Shown: in pieces, positions 26,943-35,579 of the stretch
How the letters are laid out: each line of letters starts with the position of its first letter
Numbering within the stretch: the first letter of the stretch is position 1
NCBI GenBank assembly: GCA_002478885.1
Contig: DLKC01000062.1
Coordinates: forward strand, 1-60,729
Direction: 5' to 3'
DNA from: Chitinophagaceae bacterium UBA7600
GTDB lineage: Bacteria; Bacteroidota; Bacteroidia; Chitinophagales; Chitinophagaceae
DNA: 60,729 bases
Translations under genes and position numbers: made by a program
Notes under the pieces: generated by a model
Seen by the model: only the letters and a program-made list of their open reading frames with translations
What the model was told of the DNA's origin: nothing
Databases searched by the model: none

Positions 26943-29900
26943 TTACTTCAGTTGAAGTGTGCGACGCAACAGCAGCCCAACCTGTGCGTTGCTGCCGGCC
27001 CCATAAGATTCATTTTTAAATTCGTTGTAAGCAAGGTTAAAACCTTCTTTTGCAAGCTTGGTTTTTAGTTTTGTGTTGATCTCGCTGATAAGGTCGTTCT
27101 TCTTCTTTTCTGTTTCACTCAGTTTTTGCTGCAGTCGCTGTACATTTTGAAGTTCAAGATTGCTTGGCGCCGATTCTTTATAGCAAAGGCCCACATAGGT
27201 CTCGGAAATTTCTTCCCGCAGCCTGCGTTCATCTGCGAAAATAGAAGTTGTTTTGGTTGGGATAAGTGTAAACCTCAGGTCTTCTAATTTCTTATCGTAA
27301 TCAGCGGCCAGCTTCTTTGTCTTTGCGTCTTTTGACTTTTCCGCAACCTCTTTTAAAACTTTTTGTGTGGCCATTATGGTATCAACGATATGGGCAAGTT
27401 GTTCGTGTGCAGCAAACAATTTCATGGCATTGTCGTACAGGTCTTTTTGTGCCTGCACCGTAAGGTCTTTGTTGCTGTCGTCGTGAATAAGATTGAATGA
27501 TTGTGTGTACTCTTTACCTGAAATATTCAGTTTAATGCTGTAAGTTCCGGGGAGTGCCAGCGGTGCAACAAAGCCGCTCTGGTCGGGTTTAGTAGAGCCA
27601 GTAGCGGTTTTGGGCCCGTTGCCGCGCATGTCCCAGTAAACCTTGTTGAGCCCTTTTCGTTTGCCACCGGGAAGCGATTTGATAAGCTTACCGTCTTTGT
27701 CAAGAATATCCACTTTTACGTCGCCCGATACCACGCGGTCTTTCAGGTAATACTGGATGGGCGCGAGGTCGGGTGCATTGCCGCCAACCCATCCGCCCTG
27801 TGGAGGAAAAGAGGCACCGCCGAGAATACCGTTGCGTACCGGCATATCGGGTTGTGGCAAAATAACAACATCCTGCCTGGCTACTTCAGGTGTTAGCTGG
27901 CGCATAGGTTTTATGTTATCAACGATCAAAATACCACGGCCATGGGTAGCAAGCAACAGGTCATTTGAACCTGGTTCAATCTGTATGTCCCTTACCAATG
28001 CATACCATGGAATATTGTTCTTCATCCTGAACCATGTTGCGCCGGCATCTACGCTTGCAAATAAACCCATTTCCGTTCCCAGGAAAAGGAGGTTCTTATT
28101 TACGATGTCTTCTTTTATTTTATGCGCAAACCCTGTGAAGTCGCTGCTGGTAAAACGTGTCCATGTTTTGCCCATGTCGTGGCTAACCGCGGCGTAGGTA
28201 TTCATGTCGCCATACATATGATTTTCTACAGTAACATAAACAGTGCTTTTATCAAAACGGCTTGGTTCAATACTGCTCACCCACGACTGTGCGGCAATAC
28301 CGGTTGAGGCCAGGTTGGCTGATACATTGGCCCAGGTTTTTCCGGCGTCCGTTGTGTATTGGATGTTGCCATCGTCGGTGCCGACCCATATTGTATTTTC
28401 ATCAACGGGTGACTCTGCAACGGTGAAGATGGTGCAGTGATTTTCTGCGGAAGTATTGTCGGCACTAAGACCGCCGCTCTCTTCCTGCTTTTGTTTATTC
28501 TTGTCGTTTGTAGTAAGATCTGGAGAGATGCGCGACCAGTTTCTTCCCTGGTCGGTGCTTTTGTATAAGTACTGGGCAGCCATGTAAAGGTTGTGAGGGT
28601 TACTTGCCCCGAGCACTATAGGTGTATTCCAGTTCCAGCGTAGTTTTTCTTCCCCTTCCGACTGCTTTGGTTGAATATCGGTGGTCTTAAATGTACTCAG
28701 TTGAACTCTTCCGGCATTACCACCCTGCGCCTCGGCATAGGCAATATCAGGATCGGTAAGGTCGGGGACCGTCCAGAAACCATCGCCGCCATAGATCGAT
28801 TTCCACTCCGCGTTTGTAACACCCCCGGGATAAGAAGATGGTGCAACCCAGCTGCCGTTATCCTGCAATCCTCCGTAAACCCTGTAATATGGCTTCTGGT
28901 TATCGGCCCGCACATGATAAAATTGCCCAACCGGAAGGCCTTGTAAAAACATCCATGTCGCCCCTTTGTCAAGGCTCATATAAACGCCACCATCAGTGCC
29001 AACATACATCTGGTTTGTATTGGATGGATTGATCCAAAGTGCATGCATGTCACTGTGTATCCACCCACCTTCACTGCTGGCTGTGGCGAATGAATATCCC
29101 CCATCATCAGAATAGGAAAATTCATAGGCGGGCCTGTACACCCTTTTTGGATCCTTTGGATCCATGGCAATCACACTAAAATAAAATGGCCGTGCAATAA
29201 CATTTAGAATGGCACTTTGAGATTTCCAGGTTTCGCCTCCATCGCTGCTGATATATAAACCGGTGCTTTTGCTTTCCACGATCGCCAGCAGGTTTTGTGG
29301 TGACGAAGGAGCAAGATTAAATGCAATCCGTCCAAATGGTTTGGCCGGCAAGCCGTTGGTTAACTCTTTCCATGTTTTGCCGCCATCAATACTTTTGTAC
29401 ATGCCACTGCCTTGTCCGCCGCTGTTGAATGCATAAGGCAAACGGCGGCATTCCCAGGTTGAAGCATAGATGGTATTTGGATTTGACGGATCAATCACCA
29501 CTTCTGCACAACCGGCTTTTTCATCTACATACAAAATCTTTTCCCAGGTTTTGCCTGCATCGGTTGATTTGTACAGGCCACGATTTTTGCTATCGCTCCA
29601 TAATGGGCCGGGAACAGCAACATAAATGGTATTGCTGTTGATGGGGTCTATTGCGATGCGTGCAATATGTTCCGAACTGTCGAGACCGATCTTCGTCCAG
29701 TTATCGCCTGCATCAGTGCTTTTATACAGGCCATCACCTACAGAAACAGAATTCCTCATGTTACTTTCGCCGGTGCCTGCGTAAATGATCTTTGGGTTTT
29801 TTTGGTCAATCGCAATTGCTCCAATGCTTTGGCAGTATTTATCAAAGATTGGTTTGAATGATGCCCCTGCGTTGGTACTTTTCCAAATGCCGCCGCCAGC

Positions 29901-30077
29901 CGTTCCAACATAAATAATGCGGGGTTCGCTGTTAACGCCTTGTATGGCTGATATCCGGCCACTCATGGTGCCAGGTCCCATGTTGCGGGCCTCCATCATG
30001 CCAAATGTGTAAGAATTTATCTGGGCGTTTGAGGTTAAATAAAAACCGAGTGCAAGCAGGAAACATAGCTTCTTCAT
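26943..30077 (-). CDS. Exported VPS10/sortilin-like BNR-repeat propeller protein
   Basis: About 1044 residues from ATG 30077, chosen because it directly precedes the signal peptide KKLCFLLALGFYLTSNAQ; the longer frame adds 32 implausible residues. Many BNR/Asp-box repeats (STDAGDNWTKIG, SIDGGKTWKEL, SSDGGETWKSQ) form large beta-propellers as in sortilin N-domains. A C-terminal beta domain (FVAPLALPGTYSIKLNISG) and a helical tail follow. It lacks an obvious T9SS sorting motif. Such proteins are common in Bacteroidota and are often listed as glycosyl hydrolase-like, but catalysis is unproven. Its last codons (LLLRRTLQLK) are supplied by a copy of the intergenic repeat. Confidence 0.88.
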   Translation of the reverse strand: MKKLCFLLALGFYLTSNAQINSYTFGMMEARNMGPGTMSGRISAIQGVNSEPRIIYVGTAGGGIWKSTNAGASFKPIFDKYCQSIGAIAIDQKNPKIIYAGTGESNMRNSVSVGDGLYKSTDAGDNWTKIGLDSSEHIARIAIDPINSNTIYVAVPGPLWSDSKNRGLYKSTDAGKTWEKILYVDEKAGCAEVVIDPSNPNTIYASTWECRRLPYAFNSGGQGSGMYKSIDGGKTWKELTNGLPAKPFGRIAFNLAPSSPQNLLAIVESKSTGLYISSDGGETWKSQSAILNVIARPFYFSVIAMDPKDPKRVYRPAYEFSYSDDGGYSFATASSEGGWIHSDMHALWINPSNTNQMYVGTDGGVYMSLDKGATWMFLQGLPVGQFYHVRADNQKPYYRVYGGLQDNGSWVAPSSYPGGVTNAEWKSIYGGDGFWTVPDLTDPDIAYAEAQGGNAGRVQLSTFKTTDIQPKQSEGEEKLRWNWNTPIVLGASNPHNLYMAAQYLYKSTDQGRNWSRISPDLTTNDKNKQKQEESGGLSADNTSAENHCTIFTVAESPVDENTIWVGTDDGNIQYTTDAGKTWANVSANLASTGIAAQSWVSSIEPSRFDKSTVYVTVENHMYGDMNTYAAVSHDMGKTWTRFTSSDFTGFAHKIKEDIVNKNLLFLGTEMGLFASVDAGATWFRMKNNIPWYALVRDIQIEPGSNDLLLATHGRGILIVDNIKPMRQLTPEVARQDVVILPQPDMPVRNGILGGASFPPQGGWVGGNAPDLAPIQYYLKDRVVSGDVKVDILDKDGKLIKSLPGGKRKGLNKVYWDMRGNGPKTATGSTKPDQSGFVAPLALPGTYSIKLNISGKEYTQSFNLIHDDSNKDLTVQAQKDLYDNAMKLFAAHEQLAHIVDTIMATQKVLKEVAEKSKDAKTKKLAADYDKKLEDLRFTLIPTKTTSIFADERRLREEISETYVGLCYKESAPSNLELQNVQRLQQKLSETEKKKNDLISEINTKLKTKLAKEGFNLAYNEFKNESYGAGSNAQVGLLLRRTLQLK
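26951..26990. repeat. Repeat element I (right arm) inside the end of a gene
   Basis: GTTGAAGTGTGCGACGCAAC at 26951-26970 lies within the last 30 bp of the VPS10-like coding sequence and encodes its residues RRTLQ in the minus direction. Downstream AGCAGCCCAAC matches flanks of other copies. Confidence 0.8.
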
Positions 30078-30145
30078 GAAAATAAATTTTGATTCAGTAC
30101 TGGGCCCGTTGTGTCTGTGATAGAACACAGCAGGCAATAATTTAA

Positions 30146-30179
30146 AAAGGAAGGGGTTTGTACGGAAGTACAAACCCCT
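30146..30179 (-). terminator. Terminator with perfect 12-bp stem
   Basis: AGGGGTTTGTAC (30152-30163) and GTACAAACCCCT (30168-30179) pair perfectly around a four-base loop. Read on the minus strand, a TCCTTTTTAAATT tract follows. It lies between the LolA-like gene and the VPS10-like gene and probably separates their transcription. Confidence 0.8.
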
Positions 30180-30197
30180 GAAAACACTTATTAAATA

Positions 30198-30905
30198 CTA
30201 TGGTTTAAATTTAGCGGCATCAATATCTTTATTTACTTCAATATTGGTTATATCCACCTGCCCCTGCAAATTATTTGTGATGGAAAATGCCATCATCACT
30301 CCCGGGCCTACAGGTTTGTAATTAGAAAGGAATGTTGATGACTCCATTTCCTGTCCATTAGCGGTTATCTTTTCCGATGTTTTGATAAGCATATTATCTG
30401 CCGTGCTGATGAAAAGTGTTTTTTCTTTCGCTGATTTCAAAGTCAGTTTCAATTTGTAACACTCAGTACCCTCCACATCGTCTTTGCCAAGCATTTCAAC
30501 CGTTGAACCTTTAGCGGCATAATCGAGCAGGTCGTCCTGTAATTCCAACTGGTCCTGGCTGCTTTTAATATCGTCAGAAGTCATACGCTCAGGCTTGCTT
30601 TGACCGGCAAACGGGTTAAAATTCCAACCAGATGTATCTGTAATAATCTGGTAGCCGGTTAAGCCGTTAAAAGTAAACTCAACCCTGAAAGCCTTATTCT
30701 GCACGGCATACATCGTTACGGGGATTTTCATACCGCCCTGGTTTATGTCACCGGTCATAATCGTAGAGGTCAGTGTTCTTATTTTATCGGCACCACCTTT
30801 TGCCTGGATGTATTTGGCAACTACTTCATCGGCGGTTTGAGCAAAGCTGTATGAAATTGCAGCAACTGAAAGCGCTGCAGATAGGAATAACAATTTTAGT
30901 TTCAT
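30198..30905 (-). CDS. LolA-like / outer-membrane lipoprotein-sorting family protein
   Basis: 235 residues with a Sec signal peptide ending at SYSFAQ. The mature part (TADEVVAKYIQAKGGADKIRTL, MTGDINQGGMKIPVTMY, ECYKLKLTLKSAKEKTLFIST) has the half-barrel pattern of LolA/LolB-fold proteins, which bind lipidated substrates in the periplasm. A KGGADKI start of this type is common in Bacteroidota paralogues annotated as outer-membrane lipoprotein-sorting protein. It is upstream of the VPS10-like gene on the same strand, with a terminator between them. Confidence 0.8.
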   Translation of the reverse strand: MKLKLLFLSAALSVAAISYSFAQTADEVVAKYIQAKGGADKIRTLTSTIMTGDINQGGMKIPVTMYAVQNKAFRVEFTFNGLTGYQIITDTSGWNFNPFAGQSKPERMTSDDIKSSQDQLELQDDLLDYAAKGSTVEMLGKDDVEGTECYKLKLTLKSAKEKTLFISTADNMLIKTSEKITANGQEMESSTFLSNYKPVGPGVMMAFSITNNLQGQVDITNIEVNKDIDAAKFKP

Positions 30906-31024
30906 GGCATTTTATTTATGGTACAAATGTATATGGCGTTAATCTTATAATAACGACCGTTCAAATATATCTGTAGCCTGTAAAGGAATAATATTACGCT
31001 GTGCTTTTTACTTTTTATTAAAGA

Positions 31025-31195
31025 TATTTGTTTGCCGGCTTTGGTAGTTATGGCATCGGCTGTTGCCACGCTCGGTTCATCGTTCCGTTACGATGTCGGC
31101 AGATTGCATCACAATCGCCGGTTTGCTGACAGCACCGCCATTGCTGAAGTGTGCGACGCAACGAAAGCCTAATGTTTGCTCTGCATCGGGCTAAC
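31025..31195. repeat. Intergenic inverted-repeat element J
   Basis: Right arm GCTGAAGTGTGCGACGCAAC is at 31143-31162. A decayed left half lies at 31028-31080 with the well-kept outer parts GCCGGCTTTGG and GGCATCGGCTGTTGC. It occupies the gap between the deacetylase stop codon and the LolA-like gene start. Confidence 0.75.
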
Positions 31196-31197
31196 AA

Positions 31198-32016
31198 TTA
31201 ATTACCTGCTACAGCATGCTGTGCAAACAATATTTCTTTAAGCGGTGCAAATTCAAAATCGGAAAAAAGCTTTTTTATCTTTTGTTCTGTCTTATGGAGG
31301 TTATGATAATGCGTGTGTACCGCACGGGCCTGAACGCCTTTCATGTAAGGCTGCTTGTGATCGAACTCCCACGGGTGGAAGTAAAAAACACCGGGCCGTT
31401 GCTTTAAAAGATTTGAGAGCCGATACTTGAAATATTTATAAGGCAAGGTTCGGAAATATGCACCACCAACACCGAAATCGAACTTCGCGATTCTGAAATT
31501 GCTGATCGGGAATTCGAGCATGCCGTTTGGCAACGTATGAATGTTTTTATCGAAGCCAATAATTCCGGATCTGAATGTATTGCCGGGGAAAATACTCGAA
31601 TCATAAATGAAGCCTTCCTCTTTTAAAATGTCAAGCGCCCAAAGGCATGACTGGTTAATGGAGAAATATGGCGCACGAAAACCTTCATAACCGTTCTGGA
31701 AGGGTTTAATCAACTCCATACATCTCCTTATCTCGCCGCGAAATTGCTCGGGCGATGTTTCAATCACGAAAGGGTGGGAGTAGGTATGGCAGGCGAGTTC
31801 GTGTCCTTCTTCCTTTATTTCCTGGACGAGTTCAGGGAATTCTTCCATTGACTCGCCAAGTAAAAAGAAGGTGGCCTTTATCTTGTGTTTGGATAAAAGT
31901 TCGAGCAGTTTGTAATGGCCGATTTTTATACGGCGTTCCAGCTTTTTGGTTTCTTCAATGGGTAGGCGAAGGCCATGATACCAATCTTCCCAATCGACTG
32001 TAAAACAAAATTTCAT
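31198..32016 (-). CDS. Polysaccharide deacetylase (NodB-like, exopolysaccharide type)
   Basis: 272 residues, carbohydrate esterase 4 fold. It is predicted to remove N-acetyl groups from a glycan. Visible motifs: the catalytic acid region FTVDWED (Asp8, Asp11), the metal-binding HTYSHPF (HxxxH), FRAPYFS, and the C-terminal YFHPWEFD segment seen in DUF3473-type deacetylases of exopolysaccharide loci. No signal peptide is found, so it may work in the cytoplasm on lipid-linked sugar. It is the last gene of a minus-strand group with a WecA-like transferase 55 bp upstream. Confidence 0.9.
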   Translation of the reverse strand: MKFCFTVDWEDWYHGLRLPIEETKKLERRIKIGHYKLLELLSKHKIKATFFLLGESMEEFPELVQEIKEEGHELACHTYSHPFVIETSPEQFRGEIRRCMELIKPFQNGYEGFRAPYFSINQSCLWALDILKEEGFIYDSSIFPGNTFRSGIIGFDKNIHTLPNGMLEFPISNFRIAKFDFGVGGAYFRTLPYKYFKYRLSNLLKQRPGVFYFHPWEFDHKQPYMKGVQARAVHTHYHNLHKTEQKIKKLFSDFEFAPLKEILFAQHAVAGN

Positions 32017-32071
32017 GGCAGTTTTTTTCTATTGATTATGATTTTTTGGCAGTTATGCGGTTACTGCAAAT

Positions 32072-33085
32072 TTACTTACGTTTCACCTCCCAGCGCATGA
32101 GTATTTTGGCAAAGATGAGATAGCCGCCGATAACAAGTATGGGCAATGCTATCTTTAACCACAAGTCGAGTGAATTTAATTCGCAAGCGATACCAACGAT
32201 AACGGCAGTAATCATGGCGGATAAAATATCGATTTGCCAACGGGTGAACTCTCCCGCCTGTAGTCGTAACGAAAAATGATCTGGGCTGCCTTTCCACCAT
32301 GGCATGCCTCTTTTAAGTCGTATGGTAGTGATAAATATTAATTCAAATACCGGCAAACTCGCCAGAAGAACGAGCCATACGGCAGCGTCGAAGAAATAGA
32401 AATCATGCGATTTCATTATACCTGTGGATGCTAATAAAAATCCAAGCATGTGCGAACCTGCATCGCCCATGAAGATGGATGCCCTGGGCGAATTGAAGAA
32501 CAGGAACCCAAACGTACTTGCCGATATGAGGAAACAGAATATTCTTAAATCTGGCAACAGTATGCCCACCATAAAAAATGTTACGCAGCAAATACTTCCC
32601 ACAAGGCCGTCGCAGACGTCGGTAAAGTTGAGGGCGTTTACAATGAATAATATCCAGAAAGAGGAAAAAAGAAAATCGATAAAGGCATTGCCGAACATAT
32701 CTGTTCTGATGCCAAGTAGTACAGCCACGATTGAAATAACCACCTGCCCCATAAACTTTGGAAAAGCTTCCAACGCCATCAGGTCATCGACAACACCCCA
32801 TACAAGGTAGGCTGTTCCGCCCACTCCCAAGGCAAGCAAAGGCGGCAATGATTTTTTAAATTCAAGAAAAAAATCGGGCATGAAAAAGTAAGTAACAGCT
32901 AGTCCTGATACTATACCCAGAAAAATACCGATACCTCCCAGATATGCTACAGGCTTTACGTGCTGCGGGATAATCGGATTAGGCTTATTAACGATACCCA
33001 ATTTTTTTGCGATTGCACGGATGGTAAAAGTCGAGACTGCGCCACAAATGATAACAATTGCGTAGAACAGAAGTTGCTGAATCAT
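32072..33085 (-). CDS. Undecaprenyl-phosphate sugar-1-phosphate transferase (WecA/MraY family)
   Basis: 337 residues with about ten membrane helices. It begins lipid-linked glycan synthesis by moving a HexNAc-1-phosphate from a UDP-sugar to undecaprenyl phosphate. Motifs: VAYLGGIGIFLG, the Asp pair in VWGVVDDLMAL, NALNFTDVCDGLVGS, and ASIFMGDAGSHMLGFLL, with DHFSLRL as the His-containing loop. It is more like WecA/TagO than MraY. Its start overlaps the stop of the upstream flavoprotein gene by four bases (ATGA), so the two are coupled. Confidence 0.92.
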   Translation of the reverse strand: MIQQLLFYAIVIICGAVSTFTIRAIAKKLGIVNKPNPIIPQHVKPVAYLGGIGIFLGIVSGLAVTYFFMPDFFLEFKKSLPPLLALGVGGTAYLVWGVVDDLMALEAFPKFMGQVVISIVAVLLGIRTDMFGNAFIDFLFSSFWILFIVNALNFTDVCDGLVGSICCVTFFMVGILLPDLRIFCFLISASTFGFLFFNSPRASIFMGDAGSHMLGFLLASTGIMKSHDFYFFDAAVWLVLLASLPVFELIFITTIRLKRGMPWWKGSPDHFSLRLQAGEFTRWQIDILSAMITAVIVGIACELNSLDLWLKIALPILVIGGYLIFAKILMRWEVKRK

Positions 33086-34425
33086 GCTAAGGATTTTTTA
33101 TTTACTTTTTTTGCCCATTCAAAACCTGCTTTAATATTCTGGAACATGGAAGAATATTCCCAGTTGCCATAGCGACCAGATGATGTAATACCATAAGGAG
33201 CTAAAAACTCAAAGCAGTTGTTAATGATTCTTTGTGTCTCGTGCGTAAAAATAACATAAGCGGGATCGATTACCCAAATATGTGTTCCTACGATAGAACT
33301 GTTGTCATCGAGCAATCCTACTGCCCTTACAGCTTCCACCACTTTATCCGTCAGTTCTTTTTCAGAAGGAATTGGCTCTTTACCAGGCCAGGTTACTTCA
33401 GCCAGCAGTGCCCAACCATCTTCAGGTGATGCCTGTGGATCAAATTCATTCATGAAAATGAGCCTGGTGAATGGAATATTTGGATCGGTGTAATATCTCC
33501 AGTGGCCTGGGTTCTTTGGTCTTTCCCCTTTAACAGAAATAGCCACCGAAATAACTTTCGTGTGCTGCAGGGTATCAACTTCTTTTAAAAGACTTGCAGG
33601 TGCGTTGCTGCAAAGCCTGATCAAAGCGGGTAATGGTAATGTCGACAAGCAGGCAGTTTCATAGGTATAGCTGCTATTTATACCATCTTTCGACGCATAA
33701 ATGGTCTTTTTTGTGGGATCGACTGATTCAACTTTTGTATTCAGTTCAAGATTGCGGACGCGTTTCGCGAGTGCTTCAGACAGTAATTCCATTCCCCTTA
33801 AAGGCGCATCAACTTGTTTCGGGCAAGGATAAAACGCGTTGGTGTTATAGGTCGGTCTCGGGATATTTGGCTGAAAACCACCTTTCAGTATTTCTTCAAA
33901 GGATGGTCTATGTAAATTCCATGTGAGATCATCTACCGCTATTCCTTCTAGTGGGTATTTATACATTTTTTCATTATAGGGAAAATAGAACAGGTCGCAC
34001 ATTGCATCTCCAAAAGTAGCTTTCAGGTATCCTTTGTAATTCTTTTCCGTCGCCTCGCCATTTTTATGGTAATAAGCTTTTGCGTAATCAACGATGCATT
34101 TATTCCTTGCTTCTTCGGACAACCCACCAATATTCAGCTGGAAGGGATACAATGCAGACCCTTCTAATGTTTGAATCCATGCGACAGGCGGGCATGGGCT
34201 CATAACCTCTCCAAGATAGGAGCCAATCCTTGCTTGTATTTCCGGGTCTTTAAAATGTAATAAATGTAAAACATAATCGTACCAATATCCACCATCAAAG
34301 CATTTGGAGCGAACAAGTCCTCCGGGAGAGCTGTCTTTTTCAAGAACAATCGCTGATTCTTTCAACTCCACCCCGGCAGCGAGGCCTGTAACACCTGCTC
34401 CTAAAACGAGGTATTCAGAAACCAT
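33082..34425 (-). CDS. FAD-dependent oxidoreductase, UDP-galactopyranose mutase/amine oxidase-like
   Basis: 447 residues. The N-terminal dinucleotide-binding motif YLVLGAGVTGLAAGVEL is followed by VLEKDSSPGGLVRS, as in protoporphyrinogen oxidase and UDP-galactopyranose mutase-like enzymes. The central part (YPFQLNIGGL, FYFPYNEKMYKYPLEGI) resembles the UGM-like subgroup found in polysaccharide loci. The true reaction is not known; sugar ring contraction or sugar oxidation are options. It is coupled to the WecA-like gene by an ATGA overlap. Confidence 0.82.
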   Translation of the reverse strand: MVSEYLVLGAGVTGLAAGVELKESAIVLEKDSSPGGLVRSKCFDGGYWYDYVLHLLHFKDPEIQARIGSYLGEVMSPCPPVAWIQTLEGSALYPFQLNIGGLSEEARNKCIVDYAKAYYHKNGEATEKNYKGYLKATFGDAMCDLFYFPYNEKMYKYPLEGIAVDDLTWNLHRPSFEEILKGGFQPNIPRPTYNTNAFYPCPKQVDAPLRGMELLSEALAKRVRNLELNTKVESVDPTKKTIYASKDGINSSYTYETACLSTLPLPALIRLCSNAPASLLKEVDTLQHTKVISVAISVKGERPKNPGHWRYYTDPNIPFTRLIFMNEFDPQASPEDGWALLAEVTWPGKEPIPSEKELTDKVVEAVRAVGLLDDNSSIVGTHIWVIDPAYVIFTHETQRIINNCFEFLAPYGITSSGRYGNWEYSSMFQNIKAGFEWAKKVNKKSLA

Positions 34426-34485
34426 TTGAATTCAGTTTTGGTTTTATGCGGTTAAAAAGAGTAGATATATTTTAGTTGGCATATT

Positions 34486-34537
34486 AAAAAAAAGCCACTT
34501 CTAAGGGTTTGAATACTTCAAACGAATAAAAGTGGCA
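34486..34537 (-). terminator. Nested-hairpin terminator after the epimerase gene
   Basis: GCCACTT (34494-34500) pairs with AAGTGGC (34530-34536), and an inner perfect hairpin GTTTGAA-TAC-TTCAAAC spans 34507-34523. On the minus strand an eight-base T run follows. It suggests that the epimerase is transcribed separately from the flavoprotein operon. Confidence 0.82.
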
Positions 34538-34574
34538 AGTAATTTATTAGGAAAGCATTGTGCCGCAGCTAATT

Positions 34575-35558
34575 TTAATTTACTGCATGAACAGTTTTTG
34601 ATTGCACAATGTTCATCACAATTGTTCTCAGAGAAGGCCATTCGATGTTGCCAAAATAGGTTTCACCATAACTTGTATCGGGAACCCTATAAACCACATC
34701 CTTGTGATTAGGGAAAAATTCTTCGTAGAAACAATATTTGATAGGTGACTCGGACTGGGTTTCTTCAAGGACTATAAAAGCTAGGTCATTTATAGAGCTG
34801 CCGTTTTTCGATCCGATATTGATAATGTTTTTGCCGGAAGTCCACGCTTCTTCGCAAGGCAATAACCTGAAAATGCATTCAACAAAAGTATTGATCTCGC
34901 TAAATGAACGAACCTGAAAACCGTCATCAAATACAGTCAAAGGTTTTCCATTGATTGCATTGTTAACAAATGTAGGAACAACCATTCCATAAGTACCCAC
35001 CTGCCGTTGACCAACAACATTGAACGGGCGTAGAATCAGTACTTTACGGCCTGATTCAGACTCCTTAATCCCGATCTGTTCCATGGCCCATTTGCCACAG
35101 GCATAACCAGGATCATTTGCATCATATTTGAGCAGTTGATCATAAGACACCTGCTGGCTCTCACTTACAGCATGTTTATTGTCTGTTCCATATACAGCAG
35201 ACGAAGAGAAAAGTACTGCGGGAACGCCTTTAAATGTATCGAGAATATTTGAAGTCCCGACTGTGCAGGTATCGTAAACTAGTTTGTGATATTTTGTTGC
35301 AAGCCTCATACCTACAATGCTTGCAAGGTGAAACAACATGTCGAACTCAATCTCCTTGAGAGATTCAACAAACTGCTTGTTCATAATCGAACCATGGTGA
35401 AAATACAGATTAGGGTGTTTAGGCAGATTTTCAAGAGAGCCGGTAGAAAGGTCATCAAGAACATGAACTATGTCGCCGGAATTCAATAGTCGTTTTACTA
35501 TTGTACTTCCAATGAATCCTGCGCCACCTGTGACGAGTACGGTTTTTACTTTTTCCAT
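34575..35558 (-). CDS. NAD-dependent nucleotide-sugar epimerase/dehydratase (extended SDR)
   Basis: 327 residues from ATG 35558; another ATG seven codons upstream (35579) is equally possible. The Rossmann motif VLVTGGAGFIGSTIV, the substrate-side SSSAVYG, and the catalytic YACGK (YxxxK) identify an extended SDR that acts on nucleotide sugars, such as UDP-glucose/UDP-glucuronate epimerases or dehydratases. The exact sugar is not predictable. It lies upstream of the flavoprotein/WecA/deacetylase genes on the same strand and 706 bp from rpiA. Confidence 0.88.
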   Translation of the reverse strand: MEKVKTVLVTGGAGFIGSTIVKRLLNSGDIVHVLDDLSTGSLENLPKHPNLYFHHGSIMNKQFVESLKEIEFDMLFHLASIVGMRLATKYHKLVYDTCTVGTSNILDTFKGVPAVLFSSSAVYGTDNKHAVSESQQVSYDQLLKYDANDPGYACGKWAMEQIGIKESESGRKVLILRPFNVVGQRQVGTYGMVVPTFVNNAINGKPLTVFDDGFQVRSFSEINTFVECIFRLLPCEEAWTSGKNIINIGSKNGSSINDLAFIVLEETQSESPIKYCFYEEFFPNHKDVVYRVPDTSYGETYFGNIEWPSLRTIVMNIVQSKTVHAVN

Positions 35559-35579
35559 AGTTTGGTTTTGATTTTTCAT

